This document shows positions 34,240 to 40,391 of a stretch of DNA of 44,038 nt, piece after piece; within the stretch, counting starts at the first letter, position 1; every line of letters starts with the position of its first letter. Location of the stretch: the NCBI GenBank assembly GCA_025462965.1, contig JAOAPQ010000596.1, forward strand, positions 1 to 44,038. Direction: 5' to 3'. The stretch is from Bryobacterales bacterium. GTDB taxonomy: Bacteria; Acidobacteriota; Terriglobia; Bryobacterales; Bryobacteraceae. Both the position numbers and the translations under genes were made by a program. The notes under the pieces are model-generated. The model did not search any database, was not told the origin of the DNA, and was given only the letters and a program-made list of their open reading frames with translations.

Positions 34240-35199
34240 CTACCGGGCTATTTCCCAGCACGGGCCGATCGCGGCGAAAATCACGATGGTCCGATGAGTT
34301 CCTGCAGCTACTCCAAACTGCCAAATCATCCCGGTTTTTCGCCGTGGACGGTTCGGCGTGGTCGTGTTGATGTCAGAATCATCGAGAGAAGCATAGTTAT
34401 TCATGGAAACACGAAGCAGATGAGACTGGGATGCGAGCCGGACATCGTAGCCAGCCAGGGCGCGGCTCTTATCGGTTGGTTCGAAAGTACCGGTGTATGA
34501 CCCCGTCTGCCGCCAATACTGATAACCGACCCGAACCCTGTTCTCGCGGAGAAAGGCAAGGTCGTGGTCAACATACAGAGAAAGAGCGGAGGTCCAACCG
34601 GGTGCGTACGAATACTTACTGCGGATCTGGTTCTGAAGATTTACTTTGGAGAACGGCGTTGCCACGCCGGCTGGAATCACTGAGCGCTTGCTCGAGTTCA
34701 GTCCACCGGCGTTGATGCTGACTCCCACGGTAATCCTGCGCCACGCGCCTGGAAGCGTTACCGCTCCGCCGCCGGAAAGCGCCACACCCGGGGCGCCTGC
34801 CGTGCCGCGATACTGCAATTGTTGGCCGTCCGGCAGGCTCACGTGAGTGTCATACGAATAGCCGGCCCAAGCCAGGACGTCAATGCCCACGAGCAGAGCC
34901 AACCGGACTCCCTGGACGCGGGGCTCTGCTGACGGCTTTACCGGTGCTGGCGGTCTTTGATCTGAAGCAGAGCCGTGCTGATCCAAGGTGGCTGCTCCCG
35001 CCTCCGGTTCATCGCTCTCCGGCGAAGTCGCCGCGGAGGACGCCCCAAGACTCAGGCAGAGCCCCAGGAGGAGCAGGTCCACCGCATTCGTCAGTGAATT
35101 CCTGACAGACAACTCGTCGCAAATATAGCACCTGTACGGCCGAACGCGGGATGCCGCTGCGGGAGGCTTGACATCCGGCAAGCGCCAGTCTAAAACCAA
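34240..35199 (-). CDS. putative outer-membrane beta-barrel protein of unknown function
   Basis: Up to 319 residues. A TTG at 35112 is a likely true start: it puts the hydrophobic NAVDLLLLGLCLSLGASSAA close to the N-terminus as a signal peptide, and the promoter of the divergent gene (35168-35196) would otherwise lie inside this frame. After a Pro/Glu-rich linker, the region from about residue 105 has alternating polar/hydrophobic, Tyr- and Trp-rich strands (VLAWAGYSYDTHVSL, RRITVGVSINAGGLN, ENRVRVGYQYWRQTGSYTGT, SHLLRVSMNNYASLDDS) suggestive of a small outer-membrane barrel. I recognise no family. It is divergent from the three-gene secreted cluster and may belong to the same system. Confidence 0.65.
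   Translation of the reverse strand: MVLDWRLPDVKPPAAASRVRPYRCYICDELSVRNSLTNAVDLLLLGLCLSLGASSAATSPESDEPEAGAATLDQHGSASDQRPPAPVKPSAEPRVQGVRLALLVGIDVLAWAGYSYDTHVSLPDGQQLQYRGTAGAPGVALSGGGAVTLPGAWRRITVGVSINAGGLNSSKRSVIPAGVATPFSKVNLQNQIRSKYSYAPGWTSALSLYVDHDLAFLRENRVRVGYQYWRQTGSYTGTFEPTDKSRALAGYDVRLASQSHLLRVSMNNYASLDDSDINTTTPNRPRRKTGMIWQFGVAAGTHRTIVIFAAIGPCWEIAR
35168..35196 (+). promoter_or_regulatory. sigma70-like promoter for the secreted three-gene cluster
   Basis: TTGACA at 35168-35173 (perfect -35), a 17-base spacer, and TAAAAC at 35191-35196 (four of six). A purine-rich AGGTGGGAAGG at 35203-35213 provides a ribosome binding site before the ATG at 35218. Confidence 0.55.
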
Positions 35200-35217
35200 C
35201 GTAGGTGGGAAGGTGTG

Positions 35218-36804
35218 ATGCCGGGGCCCCTCACAGCCCGCGACAAAACTCCGGGCAAGCGCCCCCTGGCGATCGCTGCTCGGAATCCTCCGGCAAACTG
35301 TGCATCGCGCCGCCTCTGCTGCTGGGTGTTGTTTCTCACGGCGATCCTTCTACCTTCCGTCCCCATAACAGCTCAGACGCCCCCGCAGGCGCGGGGCTGT
35401 GGCTGTCAGGATGGGAGAAAGTTCGCGACAGGAGCATCGCTTTTCGGAAAGAACAGCGCACGGGTCCTTGTGACAGGGTTTCGTCCGCAACCTCCCGCGA
35501 GCGCCTCAGCCGGGGAACTGACCCAATGTACGGACCTTCTGGTTCTGGGCCAGGTTATCCGGCTCTTGACCACTCCTGATGGGCGTCCGTTTCTAAAACG
35601 AGACAGCCTCAAGCGCGGAGTCATCCACAACATCTGCGACACAAAGATCCACTTTGTCGAGGCAAAGAAATCCTACGATTTCTTTAGGGATGATGGAACC
35701 GCACTGACATTGACCGGAAACGACGCGGACCCGACATCGACGTCCGCAGATGCGAACAGCACGACTGGTTCCGTGCCGGAGGAATCTTCCGAAGTGGAAC
35801 TGGACCAAAATCTGACGGGCCGGGATTTGCTTCAACTCATTCCGGCAAACGGTTTCGGAGAATCGCTGCCAGGTCATTCTGCTTTCGATGAAGAAGATCT
35901 CAAGGAGGGAGCATATCTTGTCTGCACGCGCCGGTCGAAAGCTCCTCTGGCCGGAGATGCTGTGTCGCCGGAAGTGAGTGTATTCGCGGGAACGTTTGGG
36001 AAGATCGAGAAACGCTCGGGCTTTCGCTCTGAGCCGCTATGGGTCGTGGAAGTGCTTCCCGACTCGGCGCCACAACCGTTCTGGCGATCGCTGATTTCCA
36101 TTCCTCGAATGCTTGCCGGGCCGCGCGAGCCCATCCTTCCGAAAAAAGTAATCCTTGCCTCCAGCCGGGTGATGGAGGTCAATCATTTGCTTGACCGTTC
36201 AGGAGTCGAATGGACTCGCTTCGGGAACCTGTCCGACGAGACCGGCGATCGGGAAGAGCCGGGCAGATTCCGGTTGCCGGAGATCTATGCGCCGCCTGAA
36301 CTGCCGCTCGAGGAAAATGTAGCGACGGCGCAGGCCAGCCGGATATTTGCCGCCATACGAAAAACGACGCCGGGGCTCCGCCTGATTCCAAAGAATCCGG
36401 AAATCCTTTCGCGGCGCGGCACGCTCGTTTTGGAAGAACGGCCCTCTGATAGTCGCCGCGGCAACGCTATGCCCGATCTTCTCCGGCGGCAGTGTTTTAT
36501 CGGACTGGATGGCCTTGGGACCTCACAGGCGCCAGCCGCGGATGCGTCGACGGTGGAGCTTTTGGTCACGGGCGCCGACATCAAGGTGTTTCGCCCGAAT
36601 GAATATTCGCAGGTTCCGCCCAGTTACTACGCCATCGACCTCGAACTGAAGCTTCGGTCCAATTTCAGTGCGAAGCAAGTGCCCCTCGTGTGCCGATTCC
36701 CCTCCGCTTCCATCGATCTCGCTCTGCTTGATATGGCCGAGCGAATTCTTTCCAGCAATTTCCACATTCACCGGGAGAGTGCGGACTCATGGCCAAAAAA
36801 CTGA
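35218..36804 (+). CDS. secreted protein of unknown function with N-terminal four-cysteine domain (cluster gene 1)
   Basis: About 528 residues; not recognised. The signal segment is long (about 31-52, CCWVLFLTAILLPSVPITAQ). Next comes a Cys signature, C61-G-C63-Q-D-G-R, then C104 and C140-D, whose spacing matches the next gene's product (C38-T-C40-V-D-G-R, C76, C110-D). The middle is acidic and linker-like (DDGTALTLTGNDADPTSTSA). The rest mixes short beta and helical stretches with no catalytic motif seen. The ATG at 35218 is preferred over the adjacent GTG at 35215 because of ribosome-site spacing. Its last 16 bases overlap the next gene. The signal peptide and paired cysteines suggest a periplasmic or surface role with disulfides. 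Confidence 0.75.
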   Translation: MPGPLTARDKTPGKRPLAIAARNPPANCASRRLCCWVLFLTAILLPSVPITAQTPPQARGCGCQDGRKFATGASLFGKNSARVLVTGFRPQPPASASAGELTQCTDLLVLGQVIRLLTTPDGRPFLKRDSLKRGVIHNICDTKIHFVEAKKSYDFFRDDGTALTLTGNDADPTSTSADANSTTGSVPEESSEVELDQNLTGRDLLQLIPANGFGESLPGHSAFDEEDLKEGAYLVCTRRSKAPLAGDAVSPEVSVFAGTFGKIEKRSGFRSEPLWVVEVLPDSAPQPFWRSLISIPRMLAGPREPILPKKVILASSRVMEVNHLLDRSGVEWTRFGNLSDETGDREEPGRFRLPEIYAPPELPLEENVATAQASRIFAAIRKTTPGLRLIPKNPEILSRRGTLVLEERPSDSRRGNAMPDLLRRQCFIGLDGLGTSQAPAADASTVELLVTGADIKVFRPNEYSQVPPSYYAIDLELKLRSNFSAKQVPLVCRFPSASIDLALLDMAERILSSNFHIHRESADSWPKN

Positions 36805-37745
36805 GAATAAGCCTCCCTTACGTCCGACTCATGGTGACCATCGGGATTGGCGGAGCACTCTCGACAACTGCCCAAACCGTTACGGAGGGCGGGCCCCGCT
36901 GCACTTGCGTGGACGGACGGAACGTCCAGGCCGGCGTGGTCAGCTACAACCAGAACAGCGACCGTGAAACGATTACCCGGGTCGAGCCGGAATTGAGCAA
37001 TCCCGCGGGGCGATGTGGAGCGGTGTGGATCGGGAGCACGGAGATTCGCCCAATTGGCACTCCCTACGATTTCCATCTCGAGCGTACAGCCGTCAGAGAG
37101 CGACGGATCTATGGATGCGACTACCCAACCGAACGCTTTTCGAGTCGAACGAAGACCTATCAGTTCGCGTTCGACACGAATTCTGTACCCATTCGCGAGA
37201 CTGGCAACCTCCCTCCGCCGGGATCTCCCCGAACGCTGGATGCGGACCCGAAGTCGAAATCAAACGGGAATCTTTGGAACTCGATTGCGGAAATCCCGGC
37301 TGAAGCCAAAGGAAACCGGAAAACCCCCTCGCAAATCGATTCGACACGGGAATTCAATCGAACGTCGTGGATACTCGCCCGCACTGAGATCAAGGCCCAT
37401 TATGTGGCAATAGTGAAGGACGGTTATCAGCGCGAAAGGCTGGTACCGCTGAAGAAAACCCGAGCGGTCAAGGCCGGCGAGTTGGGCCAGATCGAAGCCG
37501 TGAGCGCGGGCCGGGCGATTGTGCGCTTCTATGAGGGAAGTAGAACCGGAGAAGGAAGGGGAACCGGAAAAGTTACCGGGGCCGTGAACTCACTCAGGCG
37601 TTGGTATGACAGGACCGGTGGGCCTTACCGGGAAACCGACGATGTTCTGTATACGCCACGTAGAGCATCGATTCTCGAAGTGTCTCTGGACGACATCATC
37701 GAGGTCAACGACTATCTGGATCAGAAACAAAGAGACCGGACATGA
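36789..37745 (+). CDS. secreted protein of unknown function sharing the four-cysteine domain (cluster gene 2)
   Basis: A 318-residue exported protein (signal peptide about 1-29, ending STTAQ). Its N-terminal region (about 36-120) shares a pattern with the product of the gene just upstream: CxCxDGR followed by a Gly five residues on, a third Cys, and CD about 35 residues later; both then have an Arg/Lys-Tyr-Asp/Gln-Phe stretch. The C-terminal part (about 160-318) is basic and unrecognised, with SWILARTEIKAHYVAIVKDG suggesting a beta-type core. It starts 16 bases inside the upstream gene and ends 27 bases before the VWFA gene, so the three are almost certainly one operon. Confidence 0.75.
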   Translation: MAKKLRISLPYVRLMVTIGIGGALSTTAQTVTEGGPRCTCVDGRNVQAGVVSYNQNSDRETITRVEPELSNPAGRCGAVWIGSTEIRPIGTPYDFHLERTAVRERRIYGCDYPTERFSSRTKTYQFAFDTNSVPIRETGNLPPPGSPRTLDADPKSKSNGNLWNSIAEIPAEAKGNRKTPSQIDSTREFNRTSWILARTEIKAHYVAIVKDGYQRERLVPLKKTRAVKAGELGQIEAVSAGRAIVRFYEGSRTGEGRGTGKVTGAVNSLRRWYDRTGGPYRETDDVLYTPRRASILEVSLDDIIEVNDYLDQKQRDRT

Positions 37746-37772
37746 TCGCGCAGCAGCAGAGGAGTTGAGCGG

Positions 37773-39479
37773 ATGAAGCAGGAAATCGAGTGGATGACCG
37801 GGAAGCGTGCCCTGCTGGCGGTCTTTCTTTGGGCCGTCGCGGTTGCGGCTACGACTGTACCTCTCTCATCACAGTCAACAGAGCAACGCGTTGCGGCCGG
37901 AGCGTCTCGAAGCGCAGATTTCAAATCCGACGTCCGGGAGGTTTCGGTGGTCTTCCGGGTTGTCGACAAGCAGAACCAGCCGGTTTCCGGAATCACTCCG
38001 GCTGACATTCAGATCGATGATCAAGGGATCTCGCGCAACATCACCAGTTTCCGGGCCAATGTCGGGAACGCACAGGTGGTCATTCTTCCCGATGTCAGCG
38101 GGAGCATGGGACCGGTTCTGGAGCCTCTGCAGGGAGCTCTTTTCACTTTTGCCGACATAGTCTCGAAAGATTTCAATCACGAACCTGGCGATATTCTGCT
38201 CAGCCTGGTTCCTTTTGGCGATACCGCGACGGTGCTCATCGACCGAACGTCAAATCCGATGGAGTTCAAGGACGCTGTGCGACGTCTGCGCCCGAGCGGA
38301 CGCACCGCTCTGGTCGATTCCGTCATGGCGACCTTGCTGAATGCGTTCGGCAGCAAAGACATCTCCAGTCCGCCAAAACCCACCGCAGCCTCCGGTCAGG
38401 ATGACGACAGCCCGATACCCAGCCGGTATCGTCCCAGGCGGCCGGCGGCTGGAGTCGTGGGCGATAAGCGATCCAAGTTTCTGATCATCTTCACTGACGC
38501 CGGGGAAAACGCGTCGAGTCATGCGTGGTCCAATATTGCGTCCGCGATGCTGGGCAGGGACATCGTAATTTACGCGGTTGAGTTTGATACCGGTTCGCCC
38601 GACAGTAATTTTCCAATGCTTTCAAAAATCGCGCTCCAATCGGGAGGTAAAGTCTACCGGGCCAGGATGGATAACCTTGAGAGTCTTTACTCCGAAATTG
38701 CGACGGATATCCGCAGCCACTATCAATTGACGTTCTCCGCCGGCGATGTCGAGAATCCTCGCATCTGGCGGACAATACGTCTTTCGACGAAGCGCCCGGG
38801 CGTTACGCTCTTCGCGCGAACCGGATATTGCCCCGAGACGCCCTGCCAGAAGGCGGATGGAACCTTTGCCGGCGGACAACCGAAAACCTGGAATGAGGTG
38901 CTGGCTATCAGCCGCGATCCAGGCGTTATCTTCTCTGTCCGGCAGCGCCTCCAGGACGTGCAGTTTGAGTACACAGCGGAAACCGAGAGAATCATTAAGG
39001 ACCTCGCAAACGATCCTCTGCTGATTGAGAAAGTCTGGAGTTCCGACGGAAAGGGTTCCGGCAAGGTTGATTCCTCACGATTCGTAGCCCGCAGGGCCGG
39101 CGGCGGGAATCGCCTGGTTGGTATAGACACCGAGGTCTGTGGGATCACAGTGGATCCTGAGACCAATTCGTTTCCGCAGCCCCGGATAGCCAGTGACCCT
39201 TCATCAGCACCTTCCGGTGAGCGGAAGTTTACCGTGCTCAATCCCGAGATCCGGATTGCTCGAAGGCCCGGCGAGAAGGAGGTGTCGGGCTCCGTGGAAA
39301 GCGCCTATTTCCAATCGCAGGCGATCTTTTACCTGAAAGACCGTTCCGGCCGGATCCCGTCGCGCATTCGCGTCCAGTGCAATCGACCGCATTTCCTGAT
39401 AGGGGACGATCTCGTTCAGTTTTCTTTGCAGGCGGTGGAAAACGGGTTGAAGGTCCGATCCGGGGCGCGGCGGGACTGA
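37773..39479 (+). CDS. secreted VWFA-domain protein, acidobacterial VWFA-related type (cluster gene 3)
   Basis: A 568-residue exported protein. A signal segment (MTGKRALLAVFLWAVAVAAT, residues 8-27) is followed by a short beta domain (VSVVFRVVDKQNQPVSGITP, ADIQIDDQGISRNITSF) and a von Willebrand factor A domain (about 98-315) with the MIDAS motif Asp107-V-S-G-S (DVSGSMG) and FTDAGENASSHAW. This order matches the VWFA-related proteins described from Acidobacteria, which bind a protein partner through a divalent metal. Beyond it lies a C-terminal region (about 340-568) with several Cys (GYCPETPC, TEVCGI, VQCNRPHF) that I do not recognise. Start ATG 37773 has AGAGGAG 8 bases upstream; an ATG at 37794 is an alternative. 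It is the third gene of the secreted cluster. Confidence 0.9.
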   Translation: MKQEIEWMTGKRALLAVFLWAVAVAATTVPLSSQSTEQRVAAGASRSADFKSDVREVSVVFRVVDKQNQPVSGITPADIQIDDQGISRNITSFRANVGNAQVVILPDVSGSMGPVLEPLQGALFTFADIVSKDFNHEPGDILLSLVPFGDTATVLIDRTSNPMEFKDAVRRLRPSGRTALVDSVMATLLNAFGSKDISSPPKPTAASGQDDDSPIPSRYRPRRPAAGVVGDKRSKFLIIFTDAGENASSHAWSNIASAMLGRDIVIYAVEFDTGSPDSNFPMLSKIALQSGGKVYRARMDNLESLYSEIATDIRSHYQLTFSAGDVENPRIWRTIRLSTKRPGVTLFARTGYCPETPCQKADGTFAGGQPKTWNEVLAISRDPGVIFSVRQRLQDVQFEYTAETERIIKDLANDPLLIEKVWSSDGKGSGKVDSSRFVARRAGGGNRLVGIDTEVCGITVDPETNSFPQPRIASDPSSAPSGERKFTVLNPEIRIARRPGEKEVSGSVESAYFQSQAIFYLKDRSGRIPSRIRVQCNRPHFLIGDDLVQFSLQAVENGLKVRSGARRD

Positions 39480-39974
39480 TGAAGCAGCGACGTCGGCCTC
39501 GCGACCGCAGGCACTCATCCGCCGCTATAGTTCAAACTCGCCAAGAACTGTGTCCTTTCGGCAAGGCTCCGTAAGGCGATGAATTCGGGATAATGGCCGA
39601 ATAATGGTCTGCTAACGATTATGCATAATGGCGAGGTGTCAATAATGAGGAGGAAAGTGTTGGGCTCCAGATGTGGCTGCGACACTCGCGACTACTGAAT
39701 TTTGGCGCGCCAACGTCTCACGGAGGGGCCCGCAGGCTGTTGGCCGGATGACGAAAGCTGACTTCTGAGGAGTTTTCTCCGCCTCGGTTGCCGAGTTCTT
39801 CCTGGATAAACGCTGCGCCGTCAGGGGATGATCTATTCAAACGCACCGCCCGGCCGACAGCCGAGTACCTTGCGCACTCAACCGAATACTGACTTGTGCC
39901 ATTCTCGCCTGCGACTCTCCGACACCGGTGCGCTGTGCGGATGGCCTCGACTGCAAAACGGCTCCATTTCCCTG
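39480..39974. other. intergenic region without a clear gene
   Basis: Nearly 500 bases between the VWFA gene and the PadR promoter. It contains the ATAATGG repeat cluster listed separately. Just after it is a 17-codon frame (ATG 39645 to TGA, MRRKVLGSRCGCDTRDY) whose inner GTG at 39657 has a strong GAGGAGGAA upstream, so a tiny peptide is possible but unproven. The rest, 39700-39974, shows nothing I can identify: long frames that enter from here into PadR and the permease have no credible starts. Confidence 0.4.
39590..39648. repeat. cluster of four ATAATGG/A motifs with a 12-bp palindrome
   Basis: ATAATGG occurs at 39590, 39601 and 39625, and ATAATGA at 39642. The third copy overlaps a perfect palindrome ATTATGCATAAT at 39618-39629. 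The AT-rich motif stands out in a GC-rich genome and looks like a protein-binding region, perhaps an operator for a nearby gene or tiny leader frame. Confidence 0.45.
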
Positions 39975-40012
39975 TTGATTTCCTACATGGAAATCAGTTA
40001 CACTCCTGTAGG
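39975..40012 (+). promoter_or_regulatory. promoter with overlapping inverted repeat, likely autoregulated by PadR
   Basis: TTGATT at 39975-39980 and TACACT at 39999-40004 with an 18-base spacer. An inverted repeat CCTACA (39982-39987) / TGTAGG (40007-40012) spans the spacer and the -10. A repressor bound here would block RNA polymerase. Transcription would start about 10 bases before the GTG at 40020. Confidence 0.5.
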
Positions 40013-40019
40013 TTCCCAA

Positions 40020-40391
40020 GTGAAAAACGATCGTACGGACAAAGCCGATGTTTTCCAGGGTACTCTTATGCTCCTTGTTCTACGGACTTTGGAGGCTCTT
40101 GGGCCACTTCACGGGTACGGGATCGCGCGCCGAATCGAACAAATCAGCCAGGACCTTCTGCAACTCAACCAGGGCACAATGTACCCTGCTCTCCTTCGAA
40201 TGGAGCAAGAAGGATGGGTTTCGTCCCGGTGGGGAGCCTCGGAAAAGAATCGCAAGGCAAAGTTCTACTCGATCACCGCGGCCGGACGGAAGCAACTGGC
40301 GCAGGAAACGAAGGACTGGCATCGCATGTCTTCGACCATCAATCGATTCCTGGGGCCGATCCGGGATCTTGTGCCAGAGAAGACCTCATGA
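40020..40391 (+). CDS. PadR-family transcriptional regulator (acidobacterial, permease-associated)
   Basis: A 123-residue PadR-type winged-helix regulator: DVFQGTLMLLVLRTLEALGP, HGYGIARRIEQISQDLLQLN, QGTMYPALLRMEQEGWVSSR and KAKFYSITAAGRKQLAQE are the standard PadR helices and wing. The frame is open far upstream, with an ATG at 39987, but the GTG at 40020 (KNDRTDKADVFQG) fits the normal family length and lies just after the predicted promoter. It overlaps the permease gene by 4 bases (ATGA), the arrangement seen for the acidobacterial PadR subgroup that accompanies ADOP permeases. It probably represses this two-gene unit; the ligand is unknown. Confidence 0.9.
   Translation: MKNDRTDKADVFQGTLMLLVLRTLEALGPLHGYGIARRIEQISQDLLQLNQGTMYPALLRMEQEGWVSSRWGASEKNRKAKFYSITAAGRKQLAQETKDWHRMSSTINRFLGPIRDLVPEKTS

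Noticed and set aside
39896-40387. A 164-codon N-terminal extension of the ADOP permease frame
   Set aside because: It overlaps the PadR gene in another frame and is low in family-like sequence. The ATG at 40388 with the 4-base ATGA overlap and the typical N-terminal permease domain is clearly the start.
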